A DNA stretch of 64,000 bases from Haematobia irritans (lineage: Eukaryota; Arthropoda; Insecta; Diptera; Muscidae). The stretch's first letter is position 1, and each line of letters begins with the position of its first letter. The notes under the pieces were generated by a model. That model worked only from the letters and a program-made list of their open reading frames with translations, had not been told where the DNA came from and made no database searches. A program made the translations under genes and the position numbers. The stretch is taken from NCBI RefSeq assembly GCF_050003625.1, contig NC_134400.1, positions 197,483,918 to 197,547,917 on the forward strand, read 5' to 3'. Positions 1-10,900 of the stretch are shown here, piece after piece.

Positions 1-229
1 TCCAAGATTTCTCTTAAAACTACAAAATTTTCTTTAACTACTGAAAAAATTTAGTTATGTCTAATAAATGTTCTTGAATTTGTCGAAAAATATTTACTTA
101 TTTTTGCCATATCGGAGTGATGCCAGCGCTTGTAATACCGTTTAGTTAAAATTTTCTAAAAAAGTTCCAAATTTTCTAAAATTAATCGAAAGTTATCTTT
201 CCTGGTGGGTTCACTGTTTTTTCAGTGTA
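1..229 (+). mobile_element. TA-flanked MITE, 3' part, cut by window edge
   Basis: This is the right half of the MITE seen complete at 27777-28293: both share long stretches, including the TTTAGTTAAAATTTTCTA block and the right terminus TTTTTTCAGTG followed by target TA at 228-229. The element sits inside the terminal hairpin of a family A repeat, because the bases after the TA (CCCCCATCCTATGGTGG) continue the normal family A 3' end. No coding potential is visible. Confidence 0.75.
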
Positions 230-255
230 CCCCCATCCTATGGTGGAGGGTATAA
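230..255 (+). mobile_element. 3' terminus of a family A DINE-like element
   Basis: The sequence CCCCCATCCTATGGTGG then AGGGTATAA matches the terminal hairpin that ends the family A copies at about 34017 and 30034. The rest of this element lies left of the window, interrupted by the MITE. Confidence 0.6.
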
Positions 256-479
256 AAAAATGAATTAAATCAATTAACTTTTTAATTGAATATTTGTTTT
301 GATGTTTTATATATAATAACAAAATTTATATGAACAAACTAAAACTAAATGTAAACTTAATATGACCGTTATGAATTTAACATTTTCTCAATTCACAAAT
401 TTAAAATAGGATTTTTTTATTTTGGTTTTGTTATGTATTTGCACACCCTTATTTCTACTTTCAAGGATGTAGTTTCTTG
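256..479. other. AT-rich spacer, no gene seen
   Basis: I see no coding sequence, tandem array or terminal repeat in this stretch. It separates two family A repeats of opposite orientation. Confidence 0.5.
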
Positions 480-1858
480 TTATTGCTATATAGCCCCCAT
501 ATAAACCGATCCCTAGATTTGACCTCTGGAGCCTCTTGGAGGAGCAAAATTCTTCCGATCCAGTTGAAATTTGGTACGTGGTGCTAGTATATGATCTCTA
601 ACAACTACGCGAAAATTGGTCCACATCGGTCCATAATTATATATAGCCCCCATATAAATCGATCACCAGATTTGATCTCTGGAGCCTCTTGGAGGAGCAA
701 AATTCATTCGATCCAGTTGAAATTTGGTACGTGGTGCTAGTATATAATCTCTAACAACTACGCGAAAATTGGTCCACATCGGTCCATAGTTATATATAGC
801 CACATACAACCTGATCCCCCGATTTGGCTTGCAGAGCATCTAAGAGAAGCAAATTTCATCCGATCCTTTTGAAATTTGATACATGGTGTTAGTATATGGT
901 CTCTAACAATCATGAAAAATTGGTCCACACAGGTCCATAATTATATATAGCCCCCATATAAACCGATCCCCAGATTTGACCTCCGTAGCCTCATGGATAA
1001 GCAAACTTCATCCGATTCGGTTGAAATTTGGTACGTGGTGTTAGTTTATGGTCTCTAACAACTATGCAGGAATTGGTTCATATCGGTCCATAATTATATG
1101 TATGGTGTAAGTATGTGGTCTTTAACAACTACGCAAAAATTGGTCCACAGCGGTCCATAATTATATATAGCCCCCATATAAACCGATCCCCCGATTTAGC
1201 TTGCGGAGCCTCTAAGAGAAGCAAATTTCATCCGATCCGGCTGAAATTTGGTACATGGTGTTAGTATATGGTCTCTAACAACCATGAAAAAATTGGTCCA
1301 CATCCGTCCATAATTATATATAGCCCCCATACAGACCGATCCCCAGATTTGAACTCCGGAGCCTCTTGGAAGAGCAAATTTCATCCGATCCGGTTGAAAT
1401 TTGGTACGTGGTGCTAGTGTATGGTCCATAATTATATATAGCCCCCATATAAACCGATCCCCAGATTTGACCTCCGGAACCTCTTGGAGGTTCATCCGAT
1501 TCGGTTGAAATTTGGTACATTCCGCTAGTATATGGCCGATAACAGCCATGCAAATATTGGTCCATATCGGTCTATAGTTATATATAGCCGATGGCCAATC
1601 ACACAAAAATTGGTCCATATCGCCAAAAATAATCCACCAAAATTTTATTTCTATAGAAAATTTTTTCAAAATTTTATTTCTATAGAAAATTTCGACAAAA
1701 TGTTATTTCTATAGAAAATTTTGTCAAAATTTTATTTCTATAGAAAATTTTTTCAAAATTTTATTTCTATAGAAAATTTTGTCAAAATTTTATTTCTATA
1801 GAAAATTTTGTCAATATGAATTATAGACGTATTTAATCGGCTTTTTTTGTTTAATATA
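480..1858 (-). mobile_element. Family A DINE-like element, minus strand, both ends truncated
   Basis: Read on the minus strand it shows the family A order: a short 29-bp TTTCTATAGAAA array (about 1635-1815), the linker GGCCGATTAAATACGT type sequence near 1830, then about seven degenerate 153-bp units with the markers ATATGGGGGCTATA, GGACCGAT and CAAATTTCA. The head hairpin and the GACGGAC tail are missing. Open reading frames here are repeat artefacts. Confidence 0.75.
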
Positions 1859-3530
1859 TAATTATAGATCGATACGGACCAATTTTGGCATGGCTGTTGT
1901 CGGCCAGTGCAATGTACCAAATTTCAACGGATCGGATGAATTTTGCTCCTTCAAGAGGCTCCGGAGGTCAAATCTGGGGATCGGTTTATATGGGGGGCTA
2001 TATATAATTATAGACCAATATGGACCAATTTTTGCATGGTTGTTACAGACCATATACTAGCACAATGTACCAAATTTCAGACAGATCGGATGAAATTTGC
2101 TTCTCTTTGAGGCTCCGCAAGCCAAATTTGAAGGACCTTTTATATGGGGGCGAAATTGAGCTTCTCTAAACATGTTAGAAGCCGGATAACTCAAGCAAAG
2201 GCAGTAGTAAATTCTACATGGAAAAATTTTCTTGATAAAAAAGACATAAGCCTCACAATGAAATGGAAACTTTTCCAGGCAGTTTTTAGATCAATCCAAG
2301 GGTATACAGCTCAAGTTTGGGGGTTCGGATGTTTTGAAGATGTAGACATGCTACAAAGATATTTTCTAAAACGGATACTAAAACTACCAGATTGCACTCC
2401 AGAATATGCAATAGACATTGAAACTAATACAGAGAACGGTCACATATATGCCTTGCAATTGCATCTAAAATATATCCACAAGGCAATATTCAAATACGAT
2501 AGAAACCGATACCAATATAATCTTGACGAAACATACCTTCTGGGCAAAATCTATTAATGAGCTATTGACAGAACACAAATTGTACATCAGAACAAAATTG
2601 TACATCAGAACAAAGTATAATATCAACATTCAACTCTCTCACACTTAAGTTGAAAAAGGTATATAAGCTTAGAAACATCGAATGGACAAGGGGGAGTGTT
2701 GCTAGAATATATAAGTTCTTAGATTATACAAGATGTTTGGCATATATGAATGATCGTTTTGGACAGACGGATATAACATGGATATTGAAGGCGAGAGGTG
2801 ATTTGATTAACTTGAACGGTTCTTCATTCCGAGCAACAGGGGAAAACACACTATGCACACTCTGCAATTTGCAGGAATTAGAAAATTTGCCGCACTTTCT
2901 GGGAATTTGTCCTGTCCTCAAAGATATAAGACAAAGGGTTTTTGGAAGAGCTATCTTAACGCACGAAGAAATCATTGAAATTCTAGACGAAAAATTCCAT
3001 TATGATTGGCCGAATCTTATTGCATACCTCAAATCTGCAACCCTGTATCGTAAATTCATAATTAATGAATACCAATGAGTCAAACATTGTACTATTTAAC
3101 ATACACATAAATTGATCATTTGTCGCACCGGCTCACGACATCATTGTCACAGCCGTAAAATCTTTCTTTCAGTACAAATAATATAACATTACATATAATA
3201 GATGCATAAAGTAAAATGAATTTATATATATTATATTATTTCTGGATAAAGAATATTACTACTACTATATGGGGGCTATACGTAAATGGGAACCGATATG
3301 GCCCATTTGCAATACCATCCGACCTACATCAATAACAACTACTTGTGCCAAGTTTCAAGTCGATAGCTTGTTTCAACAGACGGACGGACGGACATGCTTA
3401 GATCTACTCAGAATTTCACCACGACCCAGAATATATATACTTTATGGGGTCTTAGAGCAATATTTCGATGTGTCACAAACGGAATGACAAAGTTAGTATA
3501 CCCCCCCCCTCCTATGGTGGTGGGTATAAA
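1859..3530 (+). mobile_element. Family A DINE-like element with a retrotransposon inserted
   Basis: About two 153-bp units (1859-2140) lead into TATATGGGGGC, then a non-LTR retrotransposon occupies 2152-3265. The host repeat resumes at 3266 with the same 11 bases, followed by the normal family A tail: CCCATTTGCAATACCATCC, a GACGGACGGAC run near 3380, ATATATATACTTTATGG, and the terminal hairpin ending GGGTATAA near 3530. Confidence 0.8.
2152..3265 (+). mobile_element. 5'-truncated non-LTR retrotransposon, ORF2 C-terminus, broken
   Basis: Two open segments in different frames (about 2152-2557 and 2650-3078) encode the C-terminal part of a LINE ORF2. The first resembles the post-RT region (KHVRSRITQAK, then a hydrophobic GYTAQVWGFG stretch). 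The second has the Cys/His cluster CTLCN...HFL..CP found at the C-terminus of many arthropod non-LTR elements. A stop at 2555 and the frame change show it is dead. The 11-bp TATATGGGGGC at 2141-2151 is repeated at 3266-3276 as a target-site duplication. The 3' end is a short TAC repeat instead of poly(A). The exact clade is not determined. Confidence 0.8.
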
Positions 3531-3819
3531 AATATTAATTTAAAAATTTAATTGATTCAACAAATTTTTAAATTGAAACAAAAATTAATAGTATCAATTA
3601 ATTTTTTAATAGGATCAATAAATTTTTTAATTGACTTTCAATTAATTTTTTAATTGATACTATCATTTCTGACACTTCAATTAAAAAATTGATTGGATTA
3701 ATACATTTTTTAATTGACTTTCAATTAATTTTTTAATTGATACTATCATTTCTGACACTTCAATTAAAAAAATAATTGGATCAATTAATTTCGTGATTGA
3801 TAAAGATTTTTTTTGTGTA
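3531..3819. mobile_element. AATTAATT-rich MITE, related to 12172-12435
   Basis: Shares with 12172-12435 the repeated block AATTTTTTAATTGATACTATC, here present at least twice, and the right end TTTCGTGATTGA...TTTTGTG followed by TA at 3818-3819. The left terminus is not clear. The core is nearly self-complementary (CAATTAAAAAATTAATTG type). Confidence 0.55.
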
Positions 3820-3837
3820 ATTGTCTAAATGAGCCTG

Positions 3838-4075
3838 GAATAATGGGATACCACCATTATAGCTAGCCTAATATAACTTAAGGCCACTAAGGCTAAAATA
3901 GTTTGGCTGCGGTGGTTTCACCGCAATGTGGAACGCCGTTCGGACTCGGCTATAGATCCCTTGTCATTGAGCTAAACATAGAATCGGGCAGCACTCAGTG
4001 ATAAGAGAGAAGTTCACCAATGTGACTGAATAGTCTAAGTGAGCCTGGAAATATCGGGCTGTCACTATACTCTTA
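3838..4075 (+). mobile_element. tRNA-derived SINE body fragment, degraded
   Basis: From about 3905 the body matches the SINE at 59256-59606 in reverse complement: GGAACGCCGTTCGGACTCGG, CATTGAGCTAAACATAGAATC, GATAAGAGAGAAGTTCACCA, GTCTAAGTGAGCCTG. The tRNA-like head with A and B boxes is missing, and 3822-3850 may be a further scrap of the SINE 3' end. Confidence 0.65.
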
Positions 4076-4098
4076 CAAAATTTGGATTTTCCCATATA

Positions 4099-4328
4099 CA
4101 CAGTCTTACACAAGTTTACATACCCTCGATTTTTTAACTTCTTAACTAAATATGTTTCTTTTTGTTGTTTATAAACCAGTCCAAAAAATCTTTTTGAAAA
4201 TTAACAAATACTTTGTTTTCCAAATTAATTTACTAAAACTACAGTATATATGGGCATATTTTCTAATATTTTATTATTTAAAGAAAATACAAATTCTTTA
4301 AACGTATGTAAACTTGTGTAAGACTGTG
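4099..4328. mobile_element. Short mariner/Tc1-like inverted-repeat element
   Basis: The ends are a near-perfect inverted repeat of about 26 bp: CACAGTCTTACACAAGTTTA at the left and its complement at the right. TA occurs directly outside each end (4097-4098 and 4329-4330), which is the TA target duplication of the mariner/Tc1 superfamily. At 230 bp it is too short to encode a transposase. It lies in the intron upstream of the first visible Srrm234 exon. Confidence 0.75.
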
Positions 4329-4330
4329 TA

Positions 4331-4841
4331 TAGTAGATTTTTTTTTTTGAAATAGAATAAGGGTGTTAAATGTAAACTTTATATTAATAATATTAGTTTT
4401 TTTTTATATAAAATTAAAAAAATATATTTTGTTTTAATCATGTTTTATTTATACTATATATATATACAATATATTACTACAATATATACCAAATTCCTGG
4501 CGCTTCATTAAATAGGATAGCTATCGAAAGGCTCTGTAGTAGTTTTGTAAGTACTTTCATTTAGATTTTAAATTCTGTTTTTTTTCCTTATTTCTCCTAG
4601 TGATATTTGAGTTAAATAGCTGAAATATTATTTTCCTTTCAAGAAAATAAGAATATAGTGAAAAGTGAATGCAAATTTAGAATACTAAAAACCATCTTCA
4701 TTTCGCCAGCATATCTCGTTAAACAAACACACCCACACACATTCACAAATCATTTATTATGATTAGTTCATAACATTTTTAAAGATTTCAGTTCGATAGA
4801 AAAACTAACGATTTTCATACATATATATTTTCATTGTTTAG
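4331..4841 (+). other. AT-rich intron sequence upstream of Srrm234 exon
   Basis: No exon could be supported here. It ends in a pyrimidine-rich TTTTCATTGTTTAG acceptor at 4841. A GTAAGT at about 4547 after GTAGTAGTTTT could be the donor of a noncoding exon, but nothing else supports that. Confidence 0.4.
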
Positions 4842-4906
4842 AAAAAACGTGAAAAGAAATTAAAAAGGAGGGACAGATCATCATCATCAGACAAATCCAG
4901 GTCAAA
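4842..4906 (+). CDS. Srrm234: Srrm234 exon (basic tract)
   Basis: The acceptor TTGTTTAG ends at 4841 and the donor GTAAGT starts at 4907. The frame set by the next exon reads KKREKKLKRRDRSSSSDKSR, and an in-frame TAG sits within the acceptor, so the protein cannot extend further left without splicing. The upstream exon must end in phase 0. Confidence 0.75.
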
Positions 4907-7900
4907 GTAAGTTCTATAAAAGCAACTACTATTGATATAATTATTTATATGCAATTTTTTATTTCATAGTACACCTGTGGCCAAATCTTCAAAATCTAAA
5001 AAAGACAACGACAACAAAAAGTCCAATCCTTTTCGTGGCAACTCGACTGAGAGATCTTCTAGAACAAGGGAAAGTGTTAAGCGTCACTATGAGCCATCAC
5101 AGGAAAATCGTCAGAGACGTAGTCGCAGTCACCAGGAGAGGGATGCTAAAATTGATCGTAGACGTCCCAATGAGTCTCGTGAATCACGTCAACGTCATCC
5201 ATCTACAGATTATCGAGGCTATGAACGCAGTGAAAATCGTCGCGATTTCAATCGTGATTCAAGACGATCACGATCACCTTACAGATCTCGCCGTGATATT
5301 TCTACAGATCGATCACATGATCGTAAACGTAAATACTCTGAAGATCGTTCACGTCCTCGTGGTAGCCAGGGTTTGGAAAAGCGACAAAAATATTCGAGGT
5401 CTTTATCAAGACAACGTGATAGTAAAACAAAGAAATCGCCAACTACTTTACGACGAGCAAGCTCTTCCAAATCACGTTCACGGACACCCGAAAGAAAGAG
5501 GAGAAGTATGGAGCGTAGTAGTAAAATATCCAAAAAGGAAAAATCCCTTTCAAGATCTCCCATCTTAAAGAGCAAGCGTAAGCCTTCGGTTACCAAGGAA
5601 ACCCAGCGATCAAAGTCCAGGGAAAGACGTAGATCCAAATCACCAAGAGAAACGGTAAGAGATAGATCCAAATCTTCGGCTTTGTCTGGCAAACGTAGAT
5701 CAAGATCTCCGACAGTGCAGAAAAAACGAAAATCTAAATCTCCAGTCATACAAGATAGGCGCCGATCTAGGACTCCCCCTAGCAGGGAAAGGCGTAGCTC
5801 TAGATCCCCTCAGGCCAAAGAGAGGAAGAATAATTCCAAGAGCCCATTTGTCTCCAAAGAAAAACCACGGTCCAGATCACCGGTATTAAAAGAAAGACGG
5901 AGATCTAGATCTCCTTTGAAAAAAGAAAAATTTAGATCAAGGTCTCCTGATTTAAAGGAAAAACGTAGATCTCCTGCATCGAACCGTGAAAGATCTAATG
6001 ACATCAAAATTAAACGTGAACGCTCGATTGATAGTAGAATCAAGCGAGAAGAAAATTCCAATGAGAGAAACCCCAAACGGGAAATGTCTGTTGAAAGTAA
6101 AAAGTCGAATACAAAGGTAGCTTCTAAAAAAGCCTTAGAAAAAACTAAAAGCACAAATGTCAAAGATGTGTCAAGGAAATCTCGATCGCCATCACAGTCA
6201 TCAACATCATCAGATTCTGGATCTTCCACAGACAGCGATAGCTCAAGATCACGTTCGCCAACGCCTCAAGCGGTTGTAAAGAAAACTGAAATACCCGAAA
6301 AGAGATCTATTAAGAAATCGCGATCTCCTAGTCTCCCTCAACCAACTTCAAGTAGTGCTGAAAGGCTTAAATACTTAAAGTCTCCCCCAAGGGATGGGGA
6401 CCAGCAAAGGCCCCACTCCTCGGAACGAGAAAGTTCAGCAGATGGGCGCAAAAAGCGCGAAACCAACAATACACCACCCAGACAAGAGAAAAAGAACTCT
6501 TCACCTCGTTCCTCAAGAGATTCATCGGAGCTTAGCTATTCCCCGGCTCGCCGTAATCCCGAGCGTTACCGAGACATACTCGAAGGGGCAAATAAGCCGA
6601 AGATGGATAAACAACGCAAGGAGACTGGAGAGATGCGCAAAGAAACCAAAAAGCCCCTGAAGCGGGACGATACTAATGAAAAGGATAGAAAAAAAGATGG
6701 AGGCGAATACACAAAACGGGATAAAAATCCCTTAAAGCCCAGGGTTCACTTGCAATCGCAAAGTGAAGATGAAAACAGTGACACGGCCACAGAACGTAAT
6801 ACGGAAAAAATTCTAGAGGAATTCCAAGAATCAAAGCGTGAAAGGGAATTGAAAGATTTAAAAATGTTGGAACAGTTAAAGACGGGAATTGCAGCCAAAG
6901 CTAAGGAAAAAATCAAAACCATTGAAAAAATGGCTAATTCATCGACTGGGCCATCGACGTCGGCAGCCGGAGCAACTGGAGAAGTAAGTGATCAAGCATA
7001 TGCCTCTAAACGTGGTATTCGTAACTCCTTAAATGACTTTTTGGCGGCCAATAATAAGGCTCCCGCCGTTATAGCCACTTCGGCGCAAAGTGTACAGAAC
7101 TCACCTCCTGGTGCTATATATCCGCAGACCTTAGAAGAGATAACCAGAGAGCAAAAAACTCAAACACAGACAACTAAGGGTAATGAAGTACTGAATGAAC
7201 GTACGACGGACACTGAAACGCCGACCGATTGCAAAAAGTCTCCAATGGCTGCAAATGGTCTCGCGAACACAAGTCCAAAAGTAAGTCCTAGACCACCGCC
7301 CGCCTACAGTTGTGGTGGTGGTGGTGACAGAGAGCGCAAACGTGATCAGTATCACTATCATCGTGAGCGTGATGCCAAAGACAGTAGGGACATTATTAAA
7401 CCCAGAGAGACTCTTAACCCAAAGGAACGCTTCAACGACCGACGACAGAGGGCGTCCCCTTCAGCTTATGCAGCAGGAGGTGGAGGTGCCAGACGTCTCA
7501 ACAATATCAATTTACATCCTCCACACCACAATCACAGACAGCAACGAATGAATGGAAATATGGGTGGCATGGGAGGCGGAGGAGGAGGAGCTGGTGGTCA
7601 CCACAATCATCATCATCATCATCATTTAAATCATCATAACAATCCGAATTCCCCCTTTGCTAATGTAACAGCTCTTAACTCTCTTCACAACAATAACAAC
7701 AACACTAACAATAGCAATAACTCTCTTAACCTTTCCTTCAATCGTCCTAGTCGTATTAACAATACCCCTCTTATAACAGCTACCCAATTTAACAACCAAA
7801 TGCTTAGTAAACAATCGAATAGTATTCTAGTCAATCGTCGCGATCATCGTGCCGCTTTAACATTGGGTCTAAGCGGTACACCTTGTACTAATTATTCCAA

Positions 7901-10900
7901 TACGAATTTGTTACTAACCAAAGCTAATATCCATAATAATAATAATGCTACGGCCCATCATCACCTACATGGCCACCTGCAACACCACCAGCATCATCAC
8001 CACCACCACCATCATCACCATAGTAATTCTAATTCCAATTCTAATGCTCAGATAACCGATCGTATTCTAATGGCCGCTTCTATAGCCGCTGCACAGCGCC
8101 ATAATTTAGGATTGACCAATACAACGGCGAATACAGTTGCGAACAATTTAAATATGCTACACCAACAAGCAAATGCGAAACCTAAAATTGTAATAAAGCC
8201 TTTTAAAATTAATGATTCACAGCCTTTGGTCGCAGCATTGGCCGACTCTTCGCTTGTAGATGCAATTGTCTCAAAAGTCTCGACAGCCACTGTGGCAGCT
8301 GCTGAAAGTGCTAGGCGTAGTCGTAGTCGTTCTCGTCGCAGTCGTAGTCGTACGCGTAAGGATGATGACAATAAGGGAGGTGAACGATCAGAACGTGGTG
8401 GTACAGCCGGAGGTAATGGACGTGGTCGTTCAAAATCGCACTCTAGATCATCGTAAGTTTAGTGTAGACATTTCGAAACGTGCGGTGTGATTTATTTTAC
8501 ATTGTTTTTTTTTTTTCTTTTGTTTTAGATCATCTTCGAGTCGCAGTCGTAGTCGTAGTCACAGTCGACGTAGTTCACGGTCACGTTCTCATTCCTCTCA
8601 TTCTAGTTCATCATCCCGCAGTTCATCGAGAAGTTCATCAAGGTAAGTGTTAAATTTTCCCCTATGTATTTCTAATGCTATGCTACACAACAGAAATATT
8701 GGTCACATATCCAAAATTGTAGAAATTTATCGATTTAGACTCCAACTACTCTAAATTTTAGAGTCATCTTTTTTACAAAATTTTCAATAGAAATTAAATT
8801 CTTGAAAAAAAAAATTTCTATAGAAATAAACAAAATTTTCTATAGAAATAAAATTTTGAAAAAATTCTCTAAAGAAATAAAATTTTGAAAAAATAGAAAT
8901 ACAATTTTGACCAAATTTTGTATACAAATAAAATTTTGACAAAATTTTCTATAGAAATAAAATTTTGACAAAATTGTATATAGAAAAAAAATTTGACAAA
9001 ATTTTCTATAGAAATGAAATTTTGACAACATTTTCTATAGAAATAAAATTTGGACAAGATTTTCTATAGAAATAAAATTTTTAACAAAATTTTCTATAGA
9101 AATAAAATTTTGACAAAATTTTCTATAGAAATAAAATTTTGACAAAATTTTCTATAGATATAAAATTTTGACAACATTTTCTATAGAAATAAAATTTTGA
9201 CAACATTTTCTATAGAAATACAATTTTTACAAAATTTTCAATAGAAATTAAAATTTTGCCAAAATTTCCAATAGAAATTAAATTTTTGACAAAATTTTCT
9301 ATAGAAATAAAATTTTGAAAAAATTCTCTAAAGAAATACAATTTTGAAAAAATAGAAATAAAATTTTGACAAAATTTTCTATAGAAATAAAATTTTGGCC
9401 AAATTTTGTATACAAATAAAATTTTGACAAAATTTTCTATAGAAATAAAATTTTGACAAAATTTTCTATAGAAATAAAATTTTGACAAAATTTTCTATAG
9501 AAATAAAATTTTGAAAAAATTCTCTAAAGAAATACAATTTTGAAAAAATAGAAATAAAATTTTGACAAAATTTTCTATAGAAATAAAATTTTGACCAAAT
9601 TTTGTATACAAATAAAATTTTGACAAAATTTTCTATAGAAATAAAATTTTGACAAAATTTTCTATAGAAATAAAATTTTGACAAAATTTTCTATAGAAAT
9701 AAAATTTTGACAAAATTTTCTAAAGAAATAAAATTTTGACAAAATTTTCTATAGATATAAAATTTTGACAAAATTTTCTATAGATATTTCTATAGTTGAA
9801 ATTTTCTATAGAAATAAAATTTTGACAAATTTTTATGTAGAAGTAAAATTTTGACAAACGTTTTCTATAGGAATAAAATTTTGACAATATTTTCTATAGA
9901 AATAAAATTTTGACAAAATTTTTTGATAAAATTTTCTATAGAAATAAAATTTTGACAAAATTTTCTATAGAAATAAAATTTTGACAAAATTTTCTATAGA
10001 AATAAAATTTTGACAAAATTTACTATAAAAATAAAATTTTGACAAAATTTTCTATAGAAATAAAATTTTGACAAAATTTCCAATAGAAATTAAATTTTTG
10101 ACAAAATTTTCTATAGAAATAAAATTTTGAAAAAATTCTCTAAAGAAATAAAATTTTGAAAAAATAGAAATAAAATTTTTCCAAAATTTAGAATAGAAAT
10201 ACAATTTTTACAAAATTTTCAATAGAAATTAAAATTTTGACAAAATTTTCTATAGAAATAAAATTTTGAAAAAATTCTCTAAAGAAATACAATTTTGAAA
10301 AAATAGAAATAAAATTTTGACAAAATTTTCTATAGAAATAAAATTTTGACCAAATTTTGTATACAAATAAAATTTTGACAAAATTTTCTATAGAAATAAA
10401 ATTTTGACAAAATTTTCTATAGATATAAAATTTTGACAAAATTTTCTATGGAAATAAAATGTTGACAAAATTTTCTATAGAAATGAAATGTTGACAAAAT
10501 TTTCGATAGATATAATATGTTGAAATTTTCGATAGAAATAAAATTTTGACAAATTTTCTATAGAAATAAAATTTTGACAAATTTTCTATAGAAATAAAAT
10601 TTTGACAAATTTTTCTGTAGAAGTAAAATTTTGACAAAAGTTTTCTATAGGAATAAAATTTTGACAATATTTTCTATAGAAATAAAATGTTGACAAAATT
10701 TTTTGATAAAATTTTCTATAGAAATAAAATTTTGACAAAATTTTCTATAGAAATAAAATTTTGACAAAATTTTCTATAGAAATAAAATTTTGACAAAATT
10801 TTCTATAGAAATAAAATTTTGACAAAATTTTCTATAGAAATAAAATTTTGACAAAATTTACTATAAAAATAAAATTTTGACAAAATTTGCTATAGAAATA

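Noticed and set aside
4490..4550. Possible first exon of Srrm234 ending at GTAAGT near 4547
   Set aside because: No coding frame compatible with phase 0 and no Cwf21-type sequence. Only the donor hexamer supports it.
4977..4979. GTG as the start codon of the SR protein
   Set aside because: The frame continues left through an acceptor at 4969 into exon 4842-4906. GTG is an internal Val.
5279..6229. Long minus-strand Asp/Leu/Phe-rich frames opposite the giant RS exon
   Set aside because: They are the complement of Arg/Ser codon repeats and have no independent support.
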